Positions 31,601 through 39,176 of a stretch of DNA of 39,176 bases are shown here, piece after piece. The DNA comes from Tardiphaga robiniae (lineage in GTDB: Bacteria; Pseudomonadota; Alphaproteobacteria; Rhizobiales; Xanthobacteraceae): assembly GCF_001618955.1 (NCBI RefSeq), contig NZ_LVYV01000018.1, forward strand, positions 1 to 39,176, in the 5' to 3' direction. A model generated the notes under the pieces. It saw nothing but the letters and a program-made list of their open reading frames with translations. It made no database searches and was not told the origin of the DNA. How positions within the stretch are numbered: position 1 is the first letter of the stretch; each line of letters starts with the position of its first letter. The position numbers were made by a program, and so were the translations under genes.

Positions 31601-31957
31601 ATGCGCTTCGGAATCAATCTTCGCGGAGATCTGGCGAAACTCGACGATACCGAGATTGCAGAGCGTTACGAAAGGCTGGTCTCCGAGAAAGAGAAGAGAC
31701 TTCAGAAACTGCCAAAATTTGCCAAACAAACGCTGTTTCGTTGGATTTTTGGACTGTTTCTCGGCCGAGGGCCGCTGCACGCACCAATTTTTTACAAAAC
31801 TCAAATGTTCGTCGGCAGAATTTTGGGTGCGCTCAGTCAAGCATGGATCGATGACGATGCAGCCAATGGTTACTACTCGGAATGCGAGCTCAAGGATGTC
31901 CAGGATGAGATCGAGCGCCGCATTCGACAACGGAAGTCGGCAGTCGGGACCCTATGA
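31601..31957 (+). CDS. Unknown 118-residue protein in the mutase operon
   Basis: A basic protein with a charged N-terminal helix (LDDTEIAERYERLVSEKEKRLQKLPKF), a hydrophobic central part (FRWIFGLFLGRGPLHAPIFYKTQ) that could touch a membrane, and a charged C-terminal helix (CELKDVQDEIERRIRQRK). I do not recognise a family. It follows the GFA gene by 16 bases with gagag before the ATG, and its end overlaps the next start by four bases (ATGA). Its DNA is visibly richer in A and T than the mutase genes around it, which suggests later acquisition. Both the coupling and the complete frame argue that it is real. Confidence 0.7.
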   Translation: MRFGINLRGDLAKLDDTEIAERYERLVSEKEKRLQKLPKFAKQTLFRWIFGLFLGRGPLHAPIFYKTQMFVGRILGALSQAWIDDDAANGYYSECELKDVQDEIERRIRQRKSAVGTL

Positions 31958-32136
31958 GCGTGGCTACAATCACAGGTGCAGAGCGGATGATGCAGTTGAT
32001 ATTCGACCTGCTGATGTGGCCGATCGAGAAGATATTCTACCGCGCCGTATCTAAAGACCGACAGAGCGACCCCGATTACAAAAAGAACGTTCAGAGACTC
32101 ATCGAACGCAATCGAGAATTCGAGAAACGACCATGA
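31954..32136 (+). CDS. Unknown 60-residue protein coupled to the mutase large subunit
   Basis: A small protein with a hydrophobic/amphipathic stretch ([21 protein letters not shown], in two parts) and a charged tail ([20 protein letters not shown]). No family is recognised. It overlaps the previous gene by four bases and its own stop overlaps the start of the mutase large subunit by four bases (ATGA), so translation of the large subunit is probably coupled to it. A later start at 31987 or 31990 is possible. Like its neighbour it is A/T-richer than the flanking genes. Confidence 0.65.
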   Translation: MSVATITGAERMMQLIFDLLMWPIEKIFYRAVSKDRQSDPDYKKNVQRLIERNREFEKRP

Positions 32137-34286
32137 CCAAGATTCCGAATTTCGCCGAGATCGATTTCGCCACCCGCGCCGCGGGCGCGCCGTCGCAGGG
32201 CGAACCATGGCTGACGCCCGAAGGCATCCTGGTGAAGCCGGGCTATGGCGAAGATGACGTCAAGGGCATCGACTTCCTCGACACCTATCCGGGCATCGCG
32301 CCGTTCCTGCGCGGCCCCTACCCGACCATGTATGTCAACCAGCCCTGGACGATCCGGCAATATGCCGGGTTCTCCACCGCGGAAGATTCCAACGCATTTT
32401 ACCGGCGCAATCTCGCCGCCGGCCAGAAGGGTCTCTCGGTCGCGTTCGATCTCGCCACCCATCGTGGCTATGACTCGGATCATCCGCGCGTGTCGGGCGA
32501 CGTCGGCATGGCCGGCGTGGCGATCGACTCGATCTATGACATGCGCACGCTGTTCGCCGGCATCCCGCTCGACCAGATGAGCGTGTCGATGACCATGAAC
32601 GGCGCGGTGCTGCCGATCCTCGCGCTCTATGTCGCCGCCGCCGAAGAACAGGGCGTGCCGCCGGAGAAGCTCACTGGAACCATTCAGAATGACATTCTGA
32701 AAGAGTTCATGGTGCGCAACACCTATATCTACCCGCCGACGCCCTCGATGCGGATCATCTCGGACATCTTCGCCTACACCTCGCAAAAGATGCCGAAGTA
32801 CAATTCGATTTCGATCTCCGGCTATCACATGCAGGAAGCCGGCGCGACGCAGGATCTTGAGCTGGCCTATACGCTGGCCGACGGCGTCGAATATCTGCGC
32901 GCAGGTCTCGCCGCAGGCATCGATGTCGATCGCTTCGCACCGCGGCTGTCGTTCTTCTGGGCGATCGGCATGAACTTCTTCATGGAAGTCGCCAAGATGC
33001 GCGCCGCGCGCATCTTGTGGGCCAAGCTGCTCACACAGTTCAATCCGAAGGATCCGAAGTCGCTGTCGCTGCGCACCCATTGCCAGACCTCGGGCTGGTC
33101 GCTGACCGCGCAGGACGTCTACAACAACGTGATGCGCACCACCATCGAGGCGATGGCGGCGACGCAGGGCCACACCCAGTCGCTGCACACCAATGCGCTC
33201 GACGAGGCGCTGGCGCTGCCGACCGACTTCTCCGCGCGTATCGCCCGCAACACGCAGCTATTCTTGCAGCAGGAAACCGGCACCAACCGCATCATCGATC
33301 CATGGGGCGGCTCCTATTACGTCGAACGCCTCACCCACGATCTCGCCACCAAGGCCTGGGCGCATATCCAGGAAGTGGAAGAGCTCGGCGGCATGGCCAA
33401 GGCCATCGAGGCCGGCGTCCCCAAGCTGCGCATCGAGGAAGCCTCGGCCAAGACCCAGGCGCGTATCGATGCCGGCCGCCAGGCGGTGATCGGCGTCAAC
33501 AAGTTCAAGCCGGAGAATGAAGAAGCGCTCGACGTGCTCAAGGTGGAAAACTCCACCGTGCGCCGGCTGCAGATCGACAAGCTCAAACGCCTGCGTGGCG
33601 AGCGCAGCCAGGCCGACGTCGATGCCGCGCTGGCGGCGCTTACGCGCAGCGCCAAGGACGGCAACGGCAACCTGCTGGCGCTGGCGATCGATGCCGCACG
33701 CGCCAAGGCCACCGTCGGCGAAATTTCCGATGCGATGGAGAAAGTGTTCGGCCGTCACCGCGCCGAGATCAAATCCATCACCGGTGTCTACAAGCGCGAG
33801 GCGTCCACCATGAACGACAAAGTCCAGAAGGTTCAGGCGCTGATCGACGCCTTCGAGGACGCCGAGGGTCGCCGCCCGCGCATCCTCGTCGCGAAAATCG
33901 GCCAGGACGGCCACGACCGCGGCCAGAAGGTGATCGCCTCGGCCTTCGCGGATGTCGGCTTCGACGTCGATATCGGGCCGCTATTCGCCACCGCCGATGA
34001 GGCCGCGCGGCAGGCCGTCGAAAACGACGTGCATATCCTCGGCCTCTCCTCGCTGGCCGCCGCCCACCTCACCGCGGTGCCGGAGCTGAAGGCTGCGCTC
34101 AAGAAACAGGGCCGCGAGGACATCATGATCATCATCGGCGGCGTCGTCCCGCCGCAGGACTACGACGAACTCTACAAGGCCGGTGCGGAGGCGATCTTCC
34201 CGCCCGGTACGGTGATCTCGGAGGCCGCAGAGGAGTTGATCCACAAGCTGAATGCACGGCTGGGACACAGCGAGGCAGCGGAGTAA
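32133..34286 (+). CDS. mutB: Methylmalonyl-CoA mutase, large (catalytic) subunit
   Basis: A 717-residue adenosylcobalamin enzyme that isomerises (R)-methylmalonyl-CoA to succinyl-CoA. The TIM barrel (about residues 40-420) has [71 protein letters not shown] and [16 protein letters not shown]. The C-terminal B12 domain (about 580-710) has the cobalamin motif GQDGHDRG with ligand His594 and [15 protein letters not shown]. It works as a heterodimer with the small subunit and is protected by MeaB. ATG at 32133 overlaps the preceding small gene by four bases. Confidence 0.97.
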   Translation: MTKIPNFAEIDFATRAAGAPSQGEPWLTPEGILVKPGYGEDDVKGIDFLDTYPGIAPFLRGPYPTMYVNQPWTIRQYAGFSTAEDSNAFYRRNLAAGQKGLSVAFDLATHRGYDSDHPRVSGDVGMAGVAIDSIYDMRTLFAGIPLDQMSVSMTMNGAVLPILALYVAAAEEQGVPPEKLTGTIQNDILKEFMVRNTYIYPPTPSMRIISDIFAYTSQKMPKYNSISISGYHMQEAGATQDLELAYTLADGVEYLRAGLAAGIDVDRFAPRLSFFWAIGMNFFMEVAKMRAARILWAKLLTQFNPKDPKSLSLRTHCQTSGWSLTAQDVYNNVMRTTIEAMAATQGHTQSLHTNALDEALALPTDFSARIARNTQLFLQQETGTNRIIDPWGGSYYVERLTHDLATKAWAHIQEVEELGGMAKAIEAGVPKLRIEEASAKTQARIDAGRQAVIGVNKFKPENEEALDVLKVENSTVRRLQIDKLKRLRGERSQADVDAALAALTRSAKDGNGNLLALAIDAARAKATVGEISDAMEKVFGRHRAEIKSITGVYKREASTMNDKVQKVQALIDAFEDAEGRRPRILVAKIGQDGHDRGQKVIASAFADVGFDVDIGPLFATADEAARQAVENDVHILGLSSLAAAHLTAVPELKAALKKQGREDIMIIIGGVVPPQDYDELYKAGAEAIFPPGTVISEAAEELIHKLNARLGHSEAAE

Positions 34287-34288
34287 GG

Positions 34289-35071
34289 GTGTTGAAGACG
34301 TTTGCGCTGGTCGCCCTCACCTGTCTCCTATTCGGTGAGGCGGCCCTCGCCGCCGAGCCCATACCCGACATCCAGCTCAAGGCCAAATATACCGAGGTCG
34401 CCGTCTTCTTCGATGCCGCAATCAAGTCCGATGCGCCGCTGCTGAAATATCTCACATCCGCAAGCAATGGCTGGGCTGCGAAGACGCTCAAGGAATTGGT
34501 CGAGCAGCGCAAGGAGATGAACGATCTCCCTGCCGACATCCGCAACCGGCCATGGGAATCCGAGCGGACCTATACGCAGAGCTCGCTGGTCGCGGGTCGC
34601 TATGTCAGCATCATTCGCGCGGACTACAACTACACCGGCGGCGCGCATCCCAATCGTGCCAACGACACGCTGCTGTGGGACAGGCAGGCCGGCAAGATGA
34701 TCAGCATTCGCCCGTTCTTCACCGAGCTCGCCGATGGTGGCCCGGCGATGACGGCGATCCGCGATGCGGTCGTCGCCGATCTGAAACTCGAGAAGAAAAA
34801 ACGCGACAACGACAATCCCGACATGAGCCTCGTCGACGCGCTGGAACCGAAGCTGCTCAAGATCGGGCCGGTATCGCTGGCGCCATCGACATCGGCCGGC
34901 AAGAGCTCCGGCCTCAGCTTCCATTACGGCCCCTATGCGGTCGGGTCCTATGCCGAAGGCGACTACGACGCCTTCGTGCCATGGGAGAAATTCAAGCCAT
35001 ACCTGTCGGCCGAGGGCAGCGCGATCTTCGGCGGCCAGCGGCCGAAGGACGACGACAAGGGGCCGCAGTGA
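34289..35071 (+). CDS. Secreted DUF3298/DUF4163-like protein
   Basis: A 260-residue protein with a signal peptide (LKTFALVALTCLLFGEAALA, cleavage likely after ALA before AEP). The mature part shows the DUF4163/DUF3298 (RsiV-like) pattern: VSIIRADYNYTGGAHPNRANDTLLWDR, then LLWDRQAGKMISIRPFF, and later LSFHYGPYAVGSYAEGDYDAFVPW. Proteins of this family sit in the periplasm, and some bind lysozyme as anti-sigma factor domains; this one has no anti-sigma segment. The start is GTG at 34289, two bases after the mutB stop, with ggag/aagg close by; a TTG follows immediately. The last four bases overlap the meaB start. Why it lies between mutB and meaB is unclear. Confidence 0.8.
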   Translation: MLKTFALVALTCLLFGEAALAAEPIPDIQLKAKYTEVAVFFDAAIKSDAPLLKYLTSASNGWAAKTLKELVEQRKEMNDLPADIRNRPWESERTYTQSSLVAGRYVSIIRADYNYTGGAHPNRANDTLLWDRQAGKMISIRPFFTELADGGPAMTAIRDAVVADLKLEKKKRDNDNPDMSLVDALEPKLLKIGPVSLAPSTSAGKSSGLSFHYGPYAVGSYAEGDYDAFVPWEKFKPYLSAEGSAIFGGQRPKDDDKGPQ

Positions 35072-36051
35072 CGAAAGCCCCCATCGACATCGACGCGCTC
35101 GCCAAAGACCTCCGCGCCGGCAGCCGCGCAGCGCTGGCGCGCGGGATCACGCTGGTCGAGAGCCGCCGCGCCGATCATCAGGCCGCCGCGCGCGAACTGG
35201 TGCAGGCACTGCTGCCGCATACCGGCGAGGCGTTTCGCGTCGGGATCACCGGCTCGCCCGGCGTCGGCAAATCGACCACCATCGATGTGCTCGGCATGTA
35301 TCTGATCGAGCGCGGCCACAAGGTCGCGGTGCTGGCCGTCGATCCATCCTCGGCGCGCACCGGCGGCTCGATCCTCGGCGACAAGACGCGGATGAACGAT
35401 CTGTCCGCCCATCCGAACGCCTTCATTCGTCCCTCGCCGTCCTCCGGCACGCTCGGCGGCGTCGCAGCGAAAACGCGCGAGGCCATGTTACTGTGTGAAG
35501 CCGCCGGCTTCGACGTGGTGCTGGTGGAGACCGTCGGCATCGGCCAGTCGGAAACGGCGGTCTGCGACATGACCGATTTCTTCCTCGCGCTGATGCTGCC
35601 CGGCGGCGGCGACGAATTGCAGGGCATCAAGAAAGGCCTGATCGAACTCGCCGACATGATCGCCATCAACAAGGCCGACGGCGACAATCTCAAACGCGCC
35701 AATATCACCGCTGGGGATTATCGCGGCGCGCTGCATATCCTCGCGCCGCGCTCGGAGCACTGGCATCCGCCGGTCGTGACCTATTCGGCGCTGACCAAGA
35801 CGGGTATCGCCGACCTCTGGAACAAGGTCGTCGCGCATCGCACCGCCATGAATGCCTCCGGCGATTTCGCCGGCCGCCGCCGCGAGCAGCAGGTGAAATG
35901 GATGTGGACCATGCTGGAGGATCGTTTGAAGGCGCGGCTGCGCAGCGATCCCGCGATCCGCAGCAAGGTCAAGCAGGTCGAACGCGACGTCGCCGACGGC
36001 ACGATGACGCCTGCCGTCGCGGCGGAGGCGATCGCGGATCTGCTGAAGTAG
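35068..36051 (+). CDS. meaB: MeaB/ArgK-family G-protein chaperone of methylmalonyl-CoA mutase
   Basis: A 327-residue P-loop GTPase. The P-loop is GSPGVGKST (residues 62-70), followed by VAVLAVDPSSARTGGSILGDKTRM (in two blocks), SPSSGTLGGVA, DVVLVETVGIGQSE and the base-specificity motif INKADGDN. MeaB loads and protects adenosylcobalamin in the mutase. The start is GTG at 35068, overlapping the previous stop by four bases; a longer frame upstream covers the DUF3298 gene and is not coding. It closes the mutase locus and a large palindromic repeat follows. Confidence 0.95.
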   Translation: MTKAPIDIDALAKDLRAGSRAALARGITLVESRRADHQAAARELVQALLPHTGEAFRVGITGSPGVGKSTTIDVLGMYLIERGHKVAVLAVDPSSARTGGSILGDKTRMNDLSAHPNAFIRPSPSSGTLGGVAAKTREAMLLCEAAGFDVVLVETVGIGQSETAVCDMTDFFLALMLPGGGDELQGIKKGLIELADMIAINKADGDNLKRANITAGDYRGALHILAPRSEHWHPPVVTYSALTKTGIADLWNKVVAHRTAMNASGDFAGRRREQQVKWMWTMLEDRLKARLRSDPAIRSKVKQVERDVADGTMTPAVAAEAIADLLK

Positions 36052-36231
36052 CGCGCCCTAACCTCTCCCCGCTTGCGGGGAGAGGTCGGCTGGCGGAGCG
36101 CAGCGAAGCCAGACGGGTGAGGGGGACTATCCACTCGCTCCGAGTTCGTGGAGAGTCCCCCTCACCCGCCTTCCACATGCTTCGCATGTTACAGGCGACC
36201 TCTCCCCGCAAGCGGGGAGAGGTTAGCGCGC
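36051..36231. repeat. CCTCTCCCCGC-type intergenic palindromic repeats, locus 3
   Basis: A near-symmetrical inverted structure filling the gap between meaB and the peptidase gene. Its outer ends are gcgcgc and ctaacctctccccgc on the left and the exact inverse on the right. Each end is itself a hairpin (cctctccccgc-ttgc-type loop). The inner parts, gacgggtgagggggact and agtccccctcacccg, also pair. It could serve as a transcript end for meaB. Its first base overlaps the last base of the meaB stop codon. Confidence 0.9.
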
Positions 36232-36251
36232 CGTCGCGATCATGGAGGCGA

Positions 36252-36920
36252 ATGTTGAACCATCCCGGTACATCTCCCCGCATCCTCATCACGGGCTTTG
36301 GCCCTTTCCCCGGCGCGCCGGTGAACCCGACACAGGCGCTGGTGCGAAAGCTCGCAACGCTGCGCCGCCCCGCTTTCGCTGATACCCCCCGCATCCCGCA
36401 TATTTTCGACGTCACCTACGCCACCGTCGATCGCGAATTGCCCGAACTGATCGCACGCCATCACCCGGATGCCCTGCTGATGTTCGGCCTCGCCGCGCGC
36501 ACGCCCTATATCCGGGTCGAGACGCGCGCACGCAACGCGGTGTCGATGCTGTGGCCCGATGCCGGCCACACAACGGTGCGCCGCGCCAGCATCGTTCCCG
36601 GCGCCGACGCGCAGATGTTCGGCCCGCACACGGCGCGTCTGTTCCGGGCTGCCCTCGCCAGCGGCGCCGATGTGCGCTCCTCACGCGATGCCGGCCGCTA
36701 TCTCTGCAATTATCTGTCCTGGCGCAGCATCGAGGCCACCCGCGTGCACGGCGGCCCTCGCCTCGCCGCGTTCGTCCATGTGCCGCTGCTGGCACAAGAC
36801 ACCGCCTCGCGTCGCATGACCTCCGACGAACTCACCGATACCGGTGAAGCGATCCTGCTGGAAATGATCCGCATGACCCGGGTCACGCTGCGTGACGCAG
36901 CCCGGAGTTCCAGGGTTTAA
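36252..36920 (+). CDS. pcp: Pyroglutamyl-peptidase I-like cysteine peptidase (C15)
   Basis: A 222-residue C15 peptidase. Start block ILITGFGPFPGAPVNPTQALV is typical. Catalytic residues: Glu in TPYIRVETRARN, Cys in DAGRYLCNYLSW, and His in AAFVHVPLLA. It removes N-terminal pyroglutamate from peptides in the cytoplasm. Identity with well-studied Pcp is modest by eye, and the N-terminus is close to the usual start. ATG at 36252 follows ggaggcga. The gene is just after the family-A repeat and seems to be monocistronic. Confidence 0.88.
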   Translation: MLNHPGTSPRILITGFGPFPGAPVNPTQALVRKLATLRRPAFADTPRIPHIFDVTYATVDRELPELIARHHPDALLMFGLAARTPYIRVETRARNAVSMLWPDAGHTTVRRASIVPGADAQMFGPHTARLFRAALASGADVRSSRDAGRYLCNYLSWRSIEATRVHGGPRLAAFVHVPLLAQDTASRRMTSDELTDTGEAILLEMIRMTRVTLRDAARSSRV

Positions 36921-37073
36921 GACCGTTGAGACGACGCCCCCGCGCTATTTTCTGAACATTAATTCACAAAATGGGGAAATCCGCCGGTTTCCGCGACGCA
37001 GCCATGCCGAAAGTTAACTTGTGCATCGCAGCATGAACACCCTAATGGCGGGAATGCTTTCAGGAACCGCTTT

Positions 37074-38327
37074 GTGACCGACATCAACGCCGACGCCCCC
37101 CTGGCGGTGTCATCGACCCATAGCCCCATGAAATTTGGCGAATTCGTCGTCGTGATCGCCTCGATCATGGCGCTGAATCCGATGGCTATGGACATCATGC
37201 TGCCGGCGCTGCCTCATCTCGGCGCAGCTTTCAAAATCGCCGATGCAAACCGGCTGCAAACGGTGCTGTCGGTGTTCCTGCTCGGCTTTGGCGTCGCGCA
37301 ATTCGCCATCGGTCCGCTGTCGGACCGGTTCGGCCGCCGCCCCATCCTGCTCGGCGGCATGGCTGTCTATTGTGTTGCCAGCCTGCTGGCCGTGATCGCC
37401 CCCAGTTTCGAACTGCTTCTGCTGGCGCGCCTGCTGCAAGGCCTCGGCACCGCTGCGACGCGCGTGATCGCCGTGACGATCGTGCGCGACTGCTATGCCG
37501 GCCGCCGCATGGCCGGTGTCGTGTCGCTCGCGATGATGGTGTTCATCGCCGTGCCGGTGATTGCACCATCTTTCGGTCAGGCTGTGATGCTGCTCACCGA
37601 ATGGCGCGGCATCTTCGTGGTGCTGATGCTCTATGGCGTGCTGGCGCTGATCTGGAGCGCCGTGCGCATGCCGGAAACGCTCGCCGTTGCAGACCGCAGG
37701 TCGATCGCAATCCGCGACGTCCTCCTGGCCTATCGGCAGACCATCACCAACCGGCAGACGCTGGGCTATGCGCTCGCCGCCGGCGGATTGCAGGGCTCGC
37801 TGTTTGCCTTCGTGTTCACCTCGCAGCAGGTCTTCACCGAAATCTATCATCTCGGCCATTATTTCCCGCTCGCCTTCGCAGCGATTGCGCTGGGCGTCGC
37901 CATTGCCGGTTTTACGAATGCGCGTTTCGTCAATCGCCTTGGCATGCGCGTGATCTCGCATGGCGCGCTGCTTGGCTATGTCGCGGTGGGTGGCACGATG
38001 CTGCTGGCGGCCAGCAACGGCATGCTGCCACTGCCGCTGTTCATGGCGCTATCGGCGCTGATGATGTTTTCCTTTGGCTTGATGTTCGCCAATTTCACAG
38101 CGCTGGCAATGGAGCCGCAAGGCCACATCGCCGGCACTGCATCGTCGCTCTATGGCACGCTGACCACGCTGCTCGGCATCGGGATCGGCTATGTTATCGG
38201 GCAGCACTATGACGGCACGCTGCTGCCGTTTGCGACCGGCCTCTTCCTCTGCACGCTCGCCGCGCTGGCGGTGATCCTCGTGGTGGAAAAGGGCCGCCTG
38301 TTCAAGTCTCACAAGATGGTGAGCTGA
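37074..38327 (+). CDS. Bcr/CflA-type MFS drug exporter
   Basis: A 417-residue MFS protein with 12 predicted helices. Motif A is GPLSDRFGRRPILLGG in the loop between helices 2 and 3, and the first helix block FVVVIASIMALNPMAMDIMLPALPHLGAAF is typical of the Bcr/CflA drug:H+ antiporter group. A second landmark is LLLARLLQGLGTAATRVIAVTIVRD. It would export small hydrophobic or antibiotic molecules from the cytoplasm; the substrate is unknown. The start is GTG at 37074 with agga upstream. The 150-base gap before it is AT-rich and probably has its promoter. Confidence 0.9.
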   Translation: MTDINADAPLAVSSTHSPMKFGEFVVVIASIMALNPMAMDIMLPALPHLGAAFKIADANRLQTVLSVFLLGFGVAQFAIGPLSDRFGRRPILLGGMAVYCVASLLAVIAPSFELLLLARLLQGLGTAATRVIAVTIVRDCYAGRRMAGVVSLAMMVFIAVPVIAPSFGQAVMLLTEWRGIFVVLMLYGVLALIWSAVRMPETLAVADRRSIAIRDVLLAYRQTITNRQTLGYALAAGGLQGSLFAFVFTSQQVFTEIYHLGHYFPLAFAAIALGVAIAGFTNARFVNRLGMRVISHGALLGYVAVGGTMLLAASNGMLPLPLFMALSALMMFSFGLMFANFTALAMEPQGHIAGTASSLYGTLTTLLGIGIGYVIGQHYDGTLLPFATGLFLCTLAALAVILVVEKGRLFKSHKMVS

Positions 38328-38440
38328 ACGCTTTCGCGGCGTAGCCGAATGGCCGTCGCGCAATTTTGAAATGTCTGGGAATACGTCGGGGCGAACCCGG
38401 CGCCGCCATGAACGTTATCAATTTTTACCGGAGCAATCCG

Positions 38441-38695
38441 ATGCCCTACGCACTGTTCTGTGACGACGCGAAACTGAGCAAATCCTATCCGACCGAAGCC
38501 GACGTGTGGAAACTTGCCGCCGAGAGCGGCCTCGTCACCGATGTCGAAGCCAAGGATTCCAAGCCGGCGCCGCGCCGCGTGCTCGACAATGATTACGAGA
38601 TCCGCCCGTGCCAGGCGGAGCCCGGCGAATGCCCGGAAAAGAACGAACGCGACGCCCAGGCCGAGAAGGATTTCCAGCTCGCGCTGACGGGATGA
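38441..38695 (+). CDS. Small protein of unknown function
   Basis: An 84-residue charged protein, MPYALFCDDAKLSKSYPTEADVW at the start (in two blocks) and DYEIRPCQAEPGECPEKNERDAQAEKDF near the end. I recall similar short proteins in related genomes but no named family. ATG at 38441 has GGAGC about 7 bases upstream; another ATG at 38408 has no clear site. The composition (Asp, Glu, Lys) suggests a soluble cytoplasmic protein. Confidence 0.65.
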   Translation: MPYALFCDDAKLSKSYPTEADVWKLAAESGLVTDVEAKDSKPAPRRVLDNDYEIRPCQAEPGECPEKNERDAQAEKDFQLALTG

Positions 38696-39028
38696 TAGCG
38701 CGCGGGGCTACTTCCATACGCATGTCATTCCCCGACACACGCTCGTCATTCCCCGGCACGCCAATTGGTGTGCCTGAGGGCAGGACGGACCGCGAAGCGG
38801 GCCGGACTGAGTTTGGAATCCCGATCCAAGCTCGTCATTCCGGGGCGCGGTCTCAGCAAAGCTGAGAGCGCGAGCCCGGAATCTCGAAGTGTTTTGCTGA
38901 ACATGCCGGGATTCCCCGCCACTCCAAGTGGAGTGGCTGAGGTTCGCGTCCGGCAAGTGCCGGCCGCGACCCGGAATGACAGTTTGGGGCGGCAAGACAG
39001 CGCCCGAACATTTTTTCCTATCTTCTCG
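38696..39028. other. Intergenic region filled with repeats, no gene seen
   Basis: The stretch after the small protein is almost entirely repeat sequence (38724-38980), followed by a short AT-rich stretch ending at the promoter at 39029. No coding sequence is convincing on either strand. Confidence 0.6.
38724..38980. repeat. GTCATTCC-type repeats, locus 3 (several units)
   Basis: Three GTCATTCC starts are visible at 38724, 38745 and 38834, and the cluster ends at CCGGAATGAC (38980). Shared internal blocks include ccactccaagtggagtgg and gcgagcccggaatc. It seems to be a nested or tandem insertion of the same family as copies 1 and 2. Confidence 0.85.
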
Positions 39029-39056
39029 TTGACAACATCCCTATCAGGTTTATATT
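39029..39056 (+). promoter_or_regulatory. Strong sigma-70-like promoter at the start of a possible repeated element
   Basis: TTGACA at 39029-39034 and TATATT at 39051-39056 with a 16-base spacer make a near-consensus promoter, the strongest by eye in the window. Transcription would start near 39063 and run out of the window. Confidence 0.7.
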
Positions 39057-39062
39057 CCCCTT

Positions 39063-39176
39063 CGTCCTGCCCCACCGAGAGGGGCGATCGCGATCGTCAC
39101 GTTCGCGGGGTGGGATGCGGTGGACGCCGGAGATGCGGCGTCACGGGAGATGTGGGTGAGGGCTGTCTTCGGGCAG
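39063..39176 (+). other. Start of a possible multi-copy non-coding element (cut by window end)
   Basis: The sequence after the promoter, including accgagaggggcgatcgcga and gggatgcggtggacgcc, resembles a long, highly conserved segment that I remember from many places in Bradyrhizobium and Rhodopseudomonas genomes. I know no assigned function. Short open frames here have no ribosome binding site. The memory of a repeated element is not verified. Confidence 0.4.

Noticed and set aside
32091-33188. Open frame of 365 codons on the minus strand
   Set aside because: It is antisense to the mutase large subunit; composition is that of a shadow frame.
1-39176. tRNA or rRNA genes
   Set aside because: I saw no tRNA-like cloverleaf with the usual GTTCRANYC block and no rRNA sequence, though a reading by eye can miss a tRNA.

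Overview
This is a GC-rich alphaproteobacterial chromosome segment. Gene content and protein style point to the Nitrobacteraceae (Bradyrhizobium, Rhodopseudomonas, Tardiphaga, Afipia): a DivJ-type kinase beside a DUF5330 gene, a MucR/Ros regulator, DUF1491 and DUF6456 proteins, a chromosomal class A beta-lactamase, a split methylmalonyl-CoA mutase, and two families of palindromic intergenic repeats. The genus is an inference; no rRNA or tRNA gene is present to fix it.

Layout. 1-1300: the 5' end of an IS5-like transposase, a DUF1491 gene and a HigBA-type toxin-antitoxin pair with a palindromic operator. 1333-5233: a peptidoglycan-binding-domain protein, a DivJ-like membrane histidine kinase with a CtrA-like box upstream, a DUF5330 protein and SufE. 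5305-7448 (minus strand): a short threonyl-tRNA synthetase without TGS and editing domains, preceded by what looks like a complete threonine transcription attenuator, then DUF6456. 7568-12388: an orphan GAF histidine kinase, a MucR/Ros regulator without a normal zinc site, a Pro/Ala-rich membrane protein and a GT-C glycosyltransferase. 12546-20484: small enzymes and regulators (GFA protein, mini DnaB-like ATPase, class A beta-lactamase, EamA exporter with divergent MocR regulator, two DJ-1/PfpI-type proteins facing each other, NTF2-like protein, class II aldolase). 20485-26857: a 71-residue protein between two repeat copies, an M20 dipeptidase, a GT87-like glycosyltransferase, a HerA-like ATPase, and two small conserved proteins.

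27163-28865 is a tight folate operon, folP-folB-folK. 29248-36051 is a methylmalonyl-CoA mutase locus: small subunit, GFA protein, two unknown small genes, large subunit, a secreted DUF3298-like protein and the G-protein chaperone MeaB. It would convert methylmalonyl-CoA from propionyl-CoA into succinyl-CoA. The window closes with pyroglutamyl-peptidase, a Bcr/CflA-type exporter, a small unknown protein, a cluster of repeats and a strong promoter that drives a possible repeated non-coding element cut by the window end.

The most unusual item is the attenuator at 6558-6733. It has a sigma-70-like promoter six bases from the ATG of a 25-codon leader ORF containing the run Thr-Thr-Thr-Ala-Thr, mutually exclusive leader pairings, and a 13-bp terminator with a T-run, all ahead of an editing-deficient ThrRS paralogue. 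It parallels the leaderless trpL attenuator of rhizobia, which also yields a trans-acting small RNA and peptide.
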